Source: Polynucleobacter meluiroseus (GTDB lineage Bacteria; Verrucomicrobiota; Verrucomicrobiia; Opitutales; UBA953). From it: a stretch of DNA of 11,544 nucleotides. Below the pieces are notes generated by a model. It was not told the DNA's origin and searched no databases. It saw nothing but the letters and a program-made list of their open reading frames with translations. Where the stretch lies: positions 1 to 11,544 of the forward strand of contig CALPIW020000028.1 of the NCBI GenBank assembly GCA_943323725.2. The letters run 5' to 3'. The translations under genes were made by a program, and so were the position numbers. Positions 1 through 8,595 of the stretch are shown in pieces. Every line of letters begins with the position of its first letter. Positions within the stretch are counted from its first letter, which is position 1.

Positions 1-535
1 AGCGGCCGACCTGCTGCACGAAGAGCTGCATCGCCGGGCCGGACTTGTCGGCGGCGGCAGGGAAGCCCGTCATGATGCAGGCGTCCTTGATGTCGGTAAC
101 CCAACCGGGGGTGATGCGCACGCCGTTGACATAGCTGCCGTCGCCGACGACGCCGAGGATGGTCTTCTTCGCGGTGAAGTCGTGGATCACGCCGAGGACA
201 GGCTCTTGGCCGCGCATAAGTCCGAGCGACACACAGGTGGAGGGCTGCCGGCGGAGATAGTTGTAGGTGCCGTCGAGCGGGTCGACGACCCAGTAGAGGC
301 TGTCGCCGTCGAAGAGGGAGGCGTCACCGCCGAGCTCTTCGCCGATCACCGGGATCCCCGTGGCCTTGAGTCGGTCGCGGACCAGGTGCTCCGAATCGAC
401 GTCAGCCTGCATCTTCACGTCGTCATCCGTCGAAGCGTTGACTTTCATCTGGGCGCCCTTGGCGAGCAGGTCGCCGGCGGCGATGGCCGTGGCCAGGGCG
501 ACGGATTTCAGGTCTTCGAGGGAGAGCGTGCTCAC
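1..535 (-). CDS. Inositol monophosphatase family phosphatase (partial, C-terminus off the window)
   Basis: This gene encodes a Mg2+-dependent phosphatase of the inositol monophosphatase/CysQ/FBPase superfamily; 178 codons are visible and the C-terminal part lies beyond base 1. Two family signatures can be read. GEELGGD at residues 65-71 supplies the acidic metal ligands E66 and E67. DPLDGTYNY at 85-93 is the DPxDGT metal and phosphate motif. The third motif (WDxAAG) would lie in the missing part. I chose the GTG at 533-535 as start because it gives a normal N-terminus (MSTLSLEDLK...) and I saw no better in-frame start upstream; there is no clear Shine-Dalgarno sequence. The substrate could be inositol phosphate, 3'-phosphoadenosine 5'-phosphate, or histidinol phosphate; the visible part does not decide. 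It lies downstream of gltD on the same strand but behind a strong hairpin, so it is probably transcribed separately. Confidence 0.88.
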   Translation of the reverse strand, partial: MSTLSLEDLKSVALATAIAAGDLLAKGAQMKVNASTDDDVKMQADVDSEHLVRDRLKATGIPVIGEELGGDASLFDGDSLYWVVDPLDGTYNYLRRQPSTCVSLGLMRGQEPVLGVIHDFTAKKTILGVVGDGSYVNGVRITPGWVTDIKDACIMTGFPAAADKSGPAMQLFVQQVGR

Positions 536-591
536 GAGGGCAGGGTGGGTCGCGCGGGCTCCCTCGGCAAACCTAAGATACCCGCCAACAA

Positions 592-618
592 GAAGCCCGA
601 CTCGAGGAGTCGGGCTTC
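592..618 (-). terminator. Rho-independent-type hairpin after gltD
   Basis: A perfect 12-bp stem, GAAGCCCGACTC pairing with GAGTCGGGCTTC, closes a 3-nt loop. It starts about 20 bp past the gltD stop codon. Read in the direction of gltD the stem is followed by a T-rich but interrupted tract (TTGTTGG), so termination is likely but the U-tract is not ideal. The hairpin separates gltBD from the phosphatase gene that starts at 535. Confidence 0.75.
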
Positions 619-639
619 GGCGGTCGATGGGGGTCGGGC

Positions 640-2124
640 TTACGGGAGCTCCGACTTGCCCATCAGGAACTTGTCGCACTCGCGGGCGGCGCCACGGCCT
701 TCGTTGAAGGCCCAGACGACGAGGGACTGGCCGCGACGGCAGTCACCGGCGGCGAAGACGCCCGGGACGTTGGTCACGTACTTCTCGTGTTCGGCCTTCG
801 CGTTGGAGCGGGCGTCGCGTTCGATGCCGAAGGCTTCGAGGAGCGGCTGTTCCGGACCCATGAAGCCCATGGCGAGGAGGACGAGCTGAGCCGGGCGGAC
901 CTTCTCGGTGCCGGCGATCTTCTGGGGTCCGAAGACGCCCTTTTCGTCCTTCTTCCACTCGACTTCGACCGTATGGACTTCCTTGAGGTTGCCCTGTTCG
1001 TCGGCGACGAACTTCGTGGCCGTGGTGAGGTAGACGCGGGGATCGGAGCCGTACTTGGCGGCGGCTTCTTCCTGGCCGTAGTCGACCTTGTAGGTCTTCG
1101 GCCATTCCGGCCAGGGGTTGTCCTTGGCGCGGGTGGTGGGGGCCTTCGCCATGATCTCGAGCTGGATGACGGACTTGCAGCCGTGGCGGAGCGAGGTGCC
1201 CACGCAGTCGGTGCCGGTGTCGCCGCCGCCGATGATCACGACATCCTTGCCCTTGGCGGTGATGGTCGCGTCGGGGGACTTGCCGTCCAGGAGGTTCTTC
1301 GTGTTGGCGTGGAGGAACTCCATCGCGAGATGGATGCCCTTGGCGTCACGGCCGGGGAGGGGGAGGTCGCGGCCCTTGGTGGCGCCGACGGTGAGGATGA
1401 CCGCGTCGAAGTCCTTGCGGAGCTGTTCGGGCGAGACGTCGACGCCGACGTTGACCCCGCACTTGAAGGTCACGCCTTCGGCTTCGAGCAGGGAGATGCG
1501 GCGCAGCACGACGTCCTTCTTGTCGAGCTTCATGTTCGGGATGCCGTACATCAGCAGGCCGCCCGGACGGTCGGAGCGTTCGAAGACGGTGACGTTATGG
1601 CCGGCGTAGTTGAGCTGCGCGGCGGCGGAGAGGCCGGCGGGTCCGGAGCCGATGACGGCGACCTTCTTGCCGGTACGCTTCGACGGGGCGCGGGGGATGA
1701 CCCAGCCGTTCTCGTAGCCCTTGTCGATGATCGAGACTTCGATGTTCTTGATCGTGACGGCCGGCTTGTTCATGCCGAGCACGCAGGAGCCTTCGCACGG
1801 GGCGGGGCAGACGCGGCCGGTGAATTCCGGGAAGTTGTTGGTCTTGTGGAGGCGTTCCAGCGCTTCGCGCCAGAGGCCGCGGTAGACGAGGTCGTTCCAC
1901 TCGGGGATCAGGTTGTTGATCGGGCAGCCGCTGGCCATCCCGCTGATGAGCTTGCCCGTGTGGCAGAACGGCACGCCGCAGTCCATGCAGCGGGCGCCCT
2001 GTTTCTGGAGCTTCTCGTCGGAGTGATGGTGGTGGATCTCCTTCCAATCGCCGATGCGGGTGAGGGCATCGCGGTCAGGCGGGAGTTCGCGCTGGTATTC
2101 GACAAATCCGGTAGGTTTTCCCAT
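640..2124 (-). CDS. gltD: Glutamate synthase (NADPH) small subunit GltD
   Basis: GltD is the FAD- and 4Fe-4S-containing beta subunit of glutamate synthase; it oxidises NADPH and passes electrons to GltB in the cytoplasm. At 494 aa it has the usual length. The N-terminal ferredoxin-like domain carries cysteines C46, C49, C54 and C67, then C106, C110 and C114 (CPAPCEGSC), which fit the cluster-binding region of this family. The FAD-binding Rossmann motif GSGPAG is at 159-164, followed by RPGGLLMYGIP at about 186-196. The NADPH-binding motif GGGDTG is at 299-304. The second FAD contact, FAAGDCRRGQS, lies near 457-467. The ATG at 2122-2124 gives the conserved start MGKPTGF. It follows gltB by 36 bp on the same strand, so the two form an operon ended by the hairpin at 592-618. 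No strong Shine-Dalgarno sequence precedes it. Confidence 0.97.
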   Translation of the reverse strand: MGKPTGFVEYQRELPPDRDALTRIGDWKEIHHHHSDEKLQKQGARCMDCGVPFCHTGKLISGMASGCPINNLIPEWNDLVYRGLWREALERLHKTNNFPEFTGRVCPAPCEGSCVLGMNKPAVTIKNIEVSIIDKGYENGWVIPRAPSKRTGKKVAVIGSGPAGLSAAAQLNYAGHNVTVFERSDRPGGLLMYGIPNMKLDKKDVVLRRISLLEAEGVTFKCGVNVGVDVSPEQLRKDFDAVILTVGATKGRDLPLPGRDAKGIHLAMEFLHANTKNLLDGKSPDATITAKGKDVVIIGGGDTGTDCVGTSLRHGCKSVIQLEIMAKAPTTRAKDNPWPEWPKTYKVDYGQEEAAAKYGSDPRVYLTTATKFVADEQGNLKEVHTVEVEWKKDEKGVFGPQKIAGTEKVRPAQLVLLAMGFMGPEQPLLEAFGIERDARSNAKAEHEKYVTNVPGVFAAGDCRRGQSLVVWAFNEGRGAARECDKFLMGKSELP

Positions 2125-2160
2125 GGTGCAGAAGGTGCTTGGTGTGGACGAGGTGGGTGA

Positions 2161-5100
2161 TCAGCCGCCGCCGACGCGGGCGAGGTCGCGCGAGTTGATC
2201 TCGAAGGCTTCGTTGAGGGCGGCGTCGCCGCTGAGGCCCTTGGCCTGGGCCGTCGCGATGGCCTGGAGGACGCGCTTGTAGTCCTTCGGCATCACCTTGA
2301 CGAACTTGGCGAGGGAGGCGTCCCAGTTGGCGAGGAGCTTCTTGGCCTTCTGGCTGCCGGTGAGCTCGGCGTGGCGCTCGACGAGGCCGCGGAGTTCGGC
2401 CGCATCGTTGGCGTCAGGCTTCTCGAGGCCGACCATCTGCTTGTTGCAGCGGACGGCGAAGTCGCCCTTTTCGTCGAGCACGTAGGCCACGCCGCCGCTC
2501 ATGCCGGCGGCGAAGTTGCGGCCCGTGGCGCCGAGGATGACGACGCGACCGCCGGTCATGTATTCGCAGCCGTGGTCACCCACGCCTTCGACGACGGTGG
2601 TGACGCCGGAGTTGCGGACGCAGAAACGTTCACCGGCCATGCCGCGGAAGAACGCTTCGCCGGAGGTCGCGCCGTAGAGGGCGACGTTACCGAGGATGAT
2701 GTTGTCTTCGGCGGGGAAGGTCGCCTTGGCGTCAGGGTAGACGATCACGCGTCCGCCGCTGAGGCCCTTGCCGACGTAGTCGTTGGCGTCGCCTTCGAGT
2801 TCGATGGTCACGCCCGGGGGGACGAAGGCGCCGAGGGACTGGCCCGCGCTACCCTTGAACTTCAGGTGGATGGTGCCGTCCGGCAGGCCGTCAGGATGGC
2901 GCTTGGTGATCTCGTTGCCGAGGATCGTGCCGACGACGCGGTGGGTGTTCTTGATTTCGCCTTCGTAGCGGACGGGCTCGCCCTTCTCGATGGCCGGCTG
3001 GCACTTCGCCAGGAGGACGGAGAGGTCGAGGCCCTTCTCGAGGCCGTGGTCCTGCTTCTCGGTGCAGAAGCGACCCACTTCGGGTCCGGCCTTCGGCGAG
3101 TAGAGGAGCTTGGAGAGGTCGATGCCCTTGGCCTTCCAGTGGTCGACGGCGTGACGCGCTTCGAGGGCGTCGGTGCGGCCGACCATCTCGTTGAGCGTGC
3201 GGAAGCCGAGCTGGGCCATGATCTCGCGGACTTCCTGGGCGATGAAGCGCATGAAGTTCACGGTGTCCTCCGGACGGCCGGTGAAGTTCTTGCGGAGCTC
3301 AGGGTCCTGGGTGGCGACGCCGACCGGGCAGGTGTTGAGGTGGCAGACGCGCATCATGATGCAGCCGAGGGTCACCAGCGGGCCCGTGGCGAAGCCGAAC
3401 TCTTCGGCGCCGAGGAGGGCGGCGATGACGACGTCACGGCCGGTCTTCAGCTGGCCGTCGGTCTCGACGACGATGCGGGAGCGGAGGTTGTTGAGGACGA
3501 GGGTCTGGTGGGTCTCGGCGAGGCCGAGTTCCCACGGCAGGCCGGCGTGCTTGATGGAGGTCTGGGGCGAAGCGCCCGTGCCGCCGTCGAAGCCGGAGAT
3601 GAGGACGACGTCCGCGTGCGCCTTCGCCACGCCCGTGGCGATGGTGCCGACGCCGACTTCCGAGACGAGCTTCACGCTGACGCGCGCGGCGCGGTTGGCG
3701 TTCTTCAGGTCATGGATGAGTTCCGAAAGGTCCTCGATCGAGTAGATGTCGTGGTGCGGGGGAGGGGAGATGAGGCCGACGCCGGGGGTCGAGTGACGGA
3801 CCTTGGCGATCGGAGGGTAGACCTTGCCGCCGGGGAGCTGGCCGCCTTCGCCGGGCTTCGCGCCCTGGGCCATCTTGATCTGGATCTCCTTGGCGTTGGT
3901 CAGGTAGCGGCTCGTGACGCCGAAGCGGCCGGAAGCGACCTGCTTGATGGCGGAGTTCTTGGAATCGCCCTGCTCGTTGGTCCAGGTGAAGCGCGCCGGG
4001 TCTTCGCCGCCTTCGCCGGTGTTGGACTTGCCGCCGATACGGTTCATCGCGATCGCGAGGGCTTCGTGGGCTTCGGAGGAGATGGAGCCGTAGCTCATCG
4101 CGCCCGTCTTGAAGCGCTTCAGGATGTTCTCGATCGACTCGACCTCGTTGATGTCGACCGGCGTGCGGGCCTTGAACTGGAGCAGGCCGCGCAGCGTGAA
4201 GATCTGCTTCATCTGGTCGTTCACCAGGTTGGTGTAGACCTTGAAGGTGTCGTAGTTGTTCGTGCGGACGGCCTTCTGCAGCGAGTGGATCACCTGCGGG
4301 CTGAAGAGGTGGCCTTCGCCTTCGTTGCGCCACTGGTAGTCGCCGCCGACCTCGAGGGTGGCGGGGGTGTCGACGCGATCAGGGAAGGCGTTGCGATGGC
4401 GGGTAAGGGTCTCCTCGGCGATCGCGGCGACGTCGGCGCCCTCGATGCGGGTGGCCGTGCCGGTGAAGTACTTGTCGACGACCTTCTGCTGGAGGCCGAC
4501 GCACTCGAAGATCTGGGCGCCGAGGTAGCTCTGGATGGTCGAGATGCCGATCTTGGAGGCGACCTTGACGATGCCCTTGGTGGCGGCCTTCACGTAGTTC
4601 TTGCAGGCGGTGTAGTGGTCGACGCCGACCAGCAGGCCCTGCTTGATCATGTCGTCGAGGGTCTCGAACGCCAGGTAGGGGTTGATGCCCGCGCAACCGT
4701 AGCCGATGAGCGTGCAGAAGTGGTGCACTTCGCGCGGTTCGCCGGACTCGAGGATGAGGCCGACCTTGGTGCGCTTGCCTTCGCGGATCAGGTAGTGGTG
4801 CAGGCCGGAGACGGCGAGCAGGGGCGGGATGGCGGCGTTGTTACGGTCGACGCCGCGGTCGCTCAGGATGATGAGGTTGATGCCCGCGTCGATGTGGAGG
4901 CCGGCCTGGCGGCAGACTTCGTCCATGGCCAGCTCGAGGCCCTTGGCGCCGGACTTGGCGTCGAAGAGGGTCGGGATGGTGACGGACTTGAACTGGCCGT
5001 GGGCGACGTGGCGGAGCTTGGCGAGTTCCTCGTTGGTGAGGATCGGCGACTGGAGCTCGATCAGGTGGCAGCTGCCGGGGTTCGGGTCGAGGAGGTTGCG

Positions 5101-6738
5101 CTCCGGTCCGATCGTGGTGACGGAGGAGGTGACGATCTCTTCGCGGATGCAGTCGATCGGCGGGTTGGTGACCTGGGCGAAGAGCTGCTTGAAGTAGTCG
5201 TAGAGGAGCTTCGACTTGTTCGACATCACGGCGAGCGGGATGTCGGTGCCCATCGAGCCCATGGCTTCGACGCCGTCTTTGGCCATCGGGACGAGCAGCT
5301 TGCGCTGGTCTTCGAAGGTGTAACCGAAGGCGAGCTGGCGCTGGACGGTGTTGCTGTGGGTCGGGGCGGGCTCGGCGGGGCCGTCGGCGATGTCGGCGAG
5401 CTTGATGAGGTTCTTGTCGAGCCAGGCGCGGTAGGGCTTCTGGGAGGCGATCTGCTGCTTGATCTCCTCGTCGGCGACGATGCGACCTTCTTCCATGTTC
5501 ACCAGGAACATGCGGCCCGGCTGGAGGCGGCCCTTGGAGGCGACGTTGGCGGGGTCGATCGGGAGCACGCCGGCTTCGGAGCCCATGATGACGAAGTCAT
5601 CCTTGGTCACGTAGTAGCGGGAAGGGCGGAGGCCGTTGCGGTCCAAGGTGGCGCCGATCATCGTGCCGTCCGTGAAGACGACGGAGGCGGGGCCGTCCCA
5701 GGGCTCCATGAGGCAGGAGTTGTATTCGTAGAAGGCCTTCTTCTCGGCGCTCATGGATTCGTGGCCGTTCCACGGCTCGGGAATCATCATCATCATGGCC
5801 TCGGGCAGCGAGCGGCCGCCCATGACGACCAGCTCGAGGACGTTGTCGAACTTGGCGGAGTCGGAACCGTTGGGGTTCACGATCGGGAGGATCTTCGGGA
5901 GTTCCTTGCCGAACAGCGGGCTGGCCAGCAGGGGCTCGCGGGCCTTCATCCAGTTGACGTTGCCGTTGAGGGTGTTGATTTCGCCGTTGTGCGCGATGTA
6001 GTGGTACGGGTGCGCACGCTCCCAGCTCGGGAAGGTGTTGGTCGAGAAGCGCGAGTGGACGAGCGCGAGGGCGGTGTCCATCGACTTGTCGGCGAGGTCG
6101 GTGAAGTACTTGCCGACCTGTTCGGGCATGAGCATGCCCTTGTAGATGATGGTGCGGCAGGACAGGGAGCTGGCGTAGTAGAACTCGTCCTTGCCGGCGC
6201 CGCGGATCTGGTGGTGGGCCTGCTTGCTCAGGATGAAGAGCTTGCGCTCGAAGTCCTGGTCGGTGGCGCAATCGGCCGGGCGGCCGAGGAAGGCCTGGCG
6301 GACGACAGGCTCGCTGCTGACGGCGGTCTTGCCGAGGGAGGAGTTGTCGACGGGGACGGTGCGCCAGCCGAGGACGGAGAGGCCGAGGGACTTGGCGAGG
6401 TCGGTGAAGGTGGCCTCGGTCGCCGCGCGGATCTTGGCGTCCGGGGAGACGTAGAGCATGCCCACGCCGTAGTGACCCGGCTTGGGGAGGTTGGCCGGAC
6501 CGTGCTTGGCGAAGAAACCGTGGGGGAGCTGGAGCAGGATGCCCGCGCCGTCACCGGTGTTGGTCTCACAGCCGCAGGCGCCTCGGTGGTCGAGGTTCAC
6601 CAGGATGGTGAGGGCCTGCTGGATGATATCGTGCGAACGCTTGCCCTTCATCTGGCAAACGAAGCCGACGCCGCAGGCGTCATGCTCAAACTGGGGGTCG
6701 TAAAGACCCTGTTTTTCGGGAAGTCCGGGATTCTTCAT
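2161..6738 (-). CDS. gltB: Glutamate synthase (NADPH) large subunit GltB
   Basis: GltB is the alpha subunit of glutamate synthase: glutamine + 2-oxoglutarate + reductant gives 2 glutamate, the GOGAT step of ammonia assimilation. Numbering from the ATG at 6738 (1525 aa, a normal length), a short propeptide precedes the N-terminal nucleophile Cys22 in EHDACGVGF, so the first 21 residues are expected to be cleaved. The class II amidotransferase domain spans about 22-430 and includes HRGACGCETNTGDGAG and HNGEINT. A linker domain follows (about 460-770). The FMN/synthase domain (about 830-1190) has SGFDGGTGASP near 1048-1058. The 3Fe-4S cysteines are C1126, C1132 and C1137 in the stretch ending CPVGVATQ. 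The GXGXG beta-helix domain covers about 1265-1470. An in-frame TTG at 6753 would add five residues (MPTPE); I prefer the ATG, though neither start has a clear Shine-Dalgarno sequence. Confidence 0.97.
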   Translation of the reverse strand: MKNPGLPEKQGLYDPQFEHDACGVGFVCQMKGKRSHDIIQQALTILVNLDHRGACGCETNTGDGAGILLQLPHGFFAKHGPANLPKPGHYGVGMLYVSPDAKIRAATEATFTDLAKSLGLSVLGWRTVPVDNSSLGKTAVSSEPVVRQAFLGRPADCATDQDFERKLFILSKQAHHQIRGAGKDEFYYASSLSCRTIIYKGMLMPEQVGKYFTDLADKSMDTALALVHSRFSTNTFPSWERAHPYHYIAHNGEINTLNGNVNWMKAREPLLASPLFGKELPKILPIVNPNGSDSAKFDNVLELVVMGGRSLPEAMMMMIPEPWNGHESMSAEKKAFYEYNSCLMEPWDGPASVVFTDGTMIGATLDRNGLRPSRYYVTKDDFVIMGSEAGVLPIDPANVASKGRLQPGRMFLVNMEEGRIVADEEIKQQIASQKPYRAWLDKNLIKLADIADGPAEPAPTHSNTVQRQLAFGYTFEDQRKLLVPMAKDGVEAMGSMGTDIPLAVMSNKSKLLYDYFKQLFAQVTNPPIDCIREEIVTSSVTTIGPERNLLDPNPGSCHLIELQSPILTNEELAKLRHVAHGQFKSVTIPTLFDAKSGAKGLELAMDEVCRQAGLHIDAGINLIILSDRGVDRNNAAIPPLLAVSGLHHYLIREGKRTKVGLILESGEPREVHHFCTLIGYGCAGINPYLAFETLDDMIKQGLLVGVDHYTACKNYVKAATKGIVKVASKIGISTIQSYLGAQIFECVGLQQKVVDKYFTGTATRIEGADVAAIAEETLTRHRNAFPDRVDTPATLEVGGDYQWRNEGEGHLFSPQVIHSLQKAVRTNNYDTFKVYTNLVNDQMKQIFTLRGLLQFKARTPVDINEVESIENILKRFKTGAMSYGSISSEAHEALAIAMNRIGGKSNTGEGGEDPARFTWTNEQGDSKNSAIKQVASGRFGVTSRYLTNAKEIQIKMAQGAKPGEGGQLPGGKVYPPIAKVRHSTPGVGLISPPPHHDIYSIEDLSELIHDLKNANRAARVSVKLVSEVGVGTIATGVAKAHADVVLISGFDGGTGASPQTSIKHAGLPWELGLAETHQTLVLNNLRSRIVVETDGQLKTGRDVVIAALLGAEEFGFATGPLVTLGCIMMRVCHLNTCPVGVATQDPELRKNFTGRPEDTVNFMRFIAQEVREIMAQLGFRTLNEMVGRTDALEARHAVDHWKAKGIDLSKLLYSPKAGPEVGRFCTEKQDHGLEKGLDLSVLLAKCQPAIEKGEPVRYEGEIKNTHRVVGTILGNEITKRHPDGLPDGTIHLKFKGSAGQSLGAFVPPGVTIELEGDANDYVGKGLSGGRVIVYPDAKATFPAEDNIILGNVALYGATSGEAFFRGMAGERFCVRNSGVTTVVEGVGDHGCEYMTGGRVVILGATGRNFAAGMSGGVAYVLDEKGDFAVRCNKQMVGLEKPDANDAAELRGLVERHAELTGSQKAKKLLANWDASLAKFVKVMPKDYKRVLQAIATAQAKGLSGDAALNEAFEINSRDLARVGGG

Positions 6739-6770
6739 TTCTGGTGTGGGCAAAAGTGGTCGGATGGGCT

Positions 6771-6785
6771 GGCGGCTGAGCCGCC
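6771..6785. promoter_or_regulatory. 15-bp perfect palindrome in the gltB leader
   Basis: GGCGGCT and AGCCGCC flank a single central base, 33 bp upstream of the gltB ATG. It could be a protein-binding site or, in the mRNA leader, a 6-bp hairpin with a 3-nt loop. No function can be assigned from sequence alone. Confidence 0.35.
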
Positions 6786-6791
6786 GGGTGC

Positions 6792-6809
6792 CTTGGCGGT
6801 GACCGCAAG
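6792..6809. promoter_or_regulatory. Inverted repeat between the gltB promoter candidate and start codon
   Basis: CTTG-G-CGGT and ACCG-CAAG form an inverted repeat around one central G, with one extra base in the left arm. It sits just downstream of the candidate -10 box for gltB, where a repressor operator would act. Its role as an operator is inference. Confidence 0.3.
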
Positions 6810-6816
6810 ACGCCTA

Positions 6817-6847
6817 AATCTAGTGGGCAATAATCCCCCTCTGTCAA
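6817..6847 (-). promoter_or_regulatory. Candidate sigma70-type promoter of gltBD
   Basis: On the minus strand a perfect TTGACA lies at 6842-6847, and TAGATT at 6817-6822 matches the -10 consensus at 4 of 6 positions with a 19-bp spacer. Overlapping hexamers give shorter spacers but poorer -10 matches. A start site would fall about 70 bp upstream of the gltB ATG. Confidence 0.42.
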
Positions 6848-7056
6848 AGGCAACTTGTGGATTGGTCCGAGGGGGGCGGAGCCGGGTTTTCGTGCCAAGT
6901 TCCCGGGCCGACAAACGCTCGGCTGCTTTTGGTTATTTTTGTTAGGAAAAAGCCCAAAGTGCGACACGGCGCCGACCGCATCTGACGCCGACCGCCAGGG
7001 TTCGCCCGCCTGCGTCTCCCTTGACTTTGCCGCCCGTCCGCCCGACACCCCAAGGC

Positions 7057-8589
7057 ATGAAAGCCGACAACGACCTTTACCGACAGTTGCGCGAGTTGCC
7101 GGCCGCCCAGCTCTGGACCGTCGAGGTCCCGAAGTTCGACCAGCTCGGCCCGAAGGAGCGCAACCAGCAGGTCGCCCTGGTCCGGGCCGTGGGCGTGGTC
7201 TTCTCGACCTCCCGCAATCCGGAGATGAAAGCCGCCGTGAAGGCCTGGATGATCGGCCTCCTGCAGGATCCCTCCGAGAAGATCCGCCGCTACGCCACCG
7301 CTGCCATCCCGAAGCTCGGGGGTGACGAGGAGTCCGAGCGCAAGCTGATCGACATCCTTAAGACCACCGACGTCGACCGGGAGAAGAAGAAGGTCGCCTC
7401 GGCCCTCGAGAAGATCGGCGGCGCGGCGACCCTTAAGGCGGTTTCCGGCTCCGGCGAAAAACTGATCGACGAACAGAAGGTCCGCGCGAGCGTGGCCCGA
7501 CAGGGTGGCCCGAGCAACGTCCGCCAGGACGCCGTCGTGCCGAAGCACCCCGGCCTGCGCCTTCACCTGCGCTGCCGCAAGGGTCTTGAATCCATCGTGG
7601 CCGACGAGGTGCGCGAAGACGAAAGCCGCGGCGGCAAGTTCCGCGTAGTCGAAGTCCGCGGCTGCTTCGTGGTGGTCGAGCCGAAGGACGCCTTCACGCT
7701 CGCCGAACTTTATCAGTTGCGCTGCTTCGATACGGCGGCCTTCTTCCTCGCCTTCATCCGTCAGCCGGGTTCGGCCGAAGCGCTCGAGGTGCTGGCGAAG
7801 GCCATCGCTTCGCCGCTTACCGAGAAGCTGATGCTGGCGCTCACGCAGGGCGCGGCCCGCTATCGCCTAAGTATGGTGTCCGAAGGTAATCACGACGACG
7901 CTGTCGCTAAGGTAGCCAAGAAGGCTTTCGAGCTGAATCCGCGCGTGCTCAATGACGCCCGCGAATCCCCGTGGTCGGTCGACGTGCATTTCGATGAGCG
8001 TAGCGCGCTGGTGGAACTGCGTCCGCGCATCTCGCCTAACCCGCGTCTCTATTACCGCACCGACGCCGTCAATGCGGCCTCGCATCCGCCGCTCGCGGCC
8101 TGCCTGGTGCGCGTCGCCGGACGTCAGGAAAAGGAAATCGTCTGGGATCCGTTCTGCGGTTCCGGTCTGGAGCTTATCGAGTCGGCCTTGGCCGGCGGGG
8201 TGGGGCAGGTGGTCGGCACGGACATCGATCCGGCCGCGATCGCGATCGCCGAGGCCAACTTCAAGGCCGCCAAGCTGCCGGGCACCAAGGCCGCGTTCCA
8301 TGCGTGCGACTTCCGTGACATCATCCGGATCCCGGAACTCGATCGCGGCAAGGTCTCGCTGGTGATCTCGAATCCGCCGCTCGGCCGCCGCGTGCGCGTG
8401 CCGAACATGCACGGCCTCTTCACCGACCTCTTCAAGATCGCGTCCGAAGTCCTGCGTCCGAACGGACGTCTCGTCTTCGTGAACCCGCTACGCCTCTCGT
8501 CCGTCGACCCGACCCTGCGTCTGGAATCCAGCCGAACCGTCGACCTCGGCGGCTACGATTGCCGACTCGAGGTCTACCGTAAGCGCTGA
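7057..8589 (+). CDS. HEAT-like / THUMP class I RNA methyltransferase (predicted tRNA or rRNA guanine-N2 type)
   Basis: This is a 510-aa SAM-dependent methyltransferase of the RlmL/Trm14 (UPF0020) kind. Residues 1 to about 130 are helical and HEAT-like (KAAVKAWMIGLLQDPSEKIRRYATAAIPKLG, split over 58-88) and include a lysine-rich segment at 108-113. Residues 165-230 resemble the ferredoxin-like start of THUMP methyltransferases (LRCRKGLESIVADEV), and 236-325 fit the THUMP region. The catalytic domain follows: DPFCGSG at 364-370 (SAM motif I), the acidic loop GTDID at 387-391, and NPPLGRR at 439-445, the motif IV shared by enzymes that methylate exocyclic amino groups. This supports m2G formation on tRNA or rRNA; which base is modified cannot be told. 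I chose the ATG at 7057 over the in-frame TTG at 7021, whose extra residues (MTLPPVRPTPQG) look non-conserved. The next gene starts 6 bp after its stop. Confidence 0.85.
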   Translation: MKADNDLYRQLRELPAAQLWTVEVPKFDQLGPKERNQQVALVRAVGVVFSTSRNPEMKAAVKAWMIGLLQDPSEKIRRYATAAIPKLGGDEESERKLIDILKTTDVDREKKKVASALEKIGGAATLKAVSGSGEKLIDEQKVRASVARQGGPSNVRQDAVVPKHPGLRLHLRCRKGLESIVADEVREDESRGGKFRVVEVRGCFVVVEPKDAFTLAELYQLRCFDTAAFFLAFIRQPGSAEALEVLAKAIASPLTEKLMLALTQGAARYRLSMVSEGNHDDAVAKVAKKAFELNPRVLNDARESPWSVDVHFDERSALVELRPRISPNPRLYYRTDAVNAASHPPLAACLVRVAGRQEKEIVWDPFCGSGLELIESALAGGVGQVVGTDIDPAAIAIAEANFKAAKLPGTKAAFHACDFRDIIRIPELDRGKVSLVISNPPLGRRVRVPNMHGLFTDLFKIASEVLRPNGRLVFVNPLRLSSVDPTLRLESSRTVDLGGYDCRLEVYRKR

Positions 8590-8595
8590 GCCGCC

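Larger units (their letters stand above)
6739..7056. other. Divergent intergenic region between gltB and the methyltransferase gene
   Basis: These 318 bp separate two divergently transcribed units and hold no convincing gene. The gltB side carries a candidate promoter (6817-6847) and two palindromes (6771-6785 and 6792-6809). A distinctly AT-rich tract at about 6924-6956 stands out from the GC-rich surroundings and probably belongs to a promoter for one or both units, but I cannot fix its -35 and -10 boxes. A 10-bp direct repeat, CGCCGACCGC, occurs at 6970-6979 and 6986-6995. No riboswitch or T-box pattern was recognised. Confidence 0.6.

Noticed and set aside
182..889. A 235-codon plus-strand frame across the phosphatase, the terminator and the end of gltD
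   Set aside because: It runs antisense through two recognised genes and a terminator hairpin, and has no domain.
787..2160. A 457-codon open frame on the plus strand opposite gltD
   Set aside because: It shows the same compositional shadow pattern, and gltD has every expected cofactor motif.
2371..6945. A 1524-codon open frame on the plus strand opposite gltB
   Set aside because: Its protein is a low-complexity run of D, E, V, A, G, H and L with no domain, as expected for the complement of a GC-rich gene; gltB on the other strand is fully conserved.
6970..6995. A 10-bp direct repeat, CGCCGACCGC
   Set aside because: Two short GC-rich copies are easily explained by chance, and there is no CRISPR-like or operator pattern.
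7021..7049. TTGACT at 7021 as the -35 box of the methyltransferase promoter
   Set aside because: At a 16-19 bp distance there is only GC-rich sequence such as GACACC, with no acceptable -10 box.
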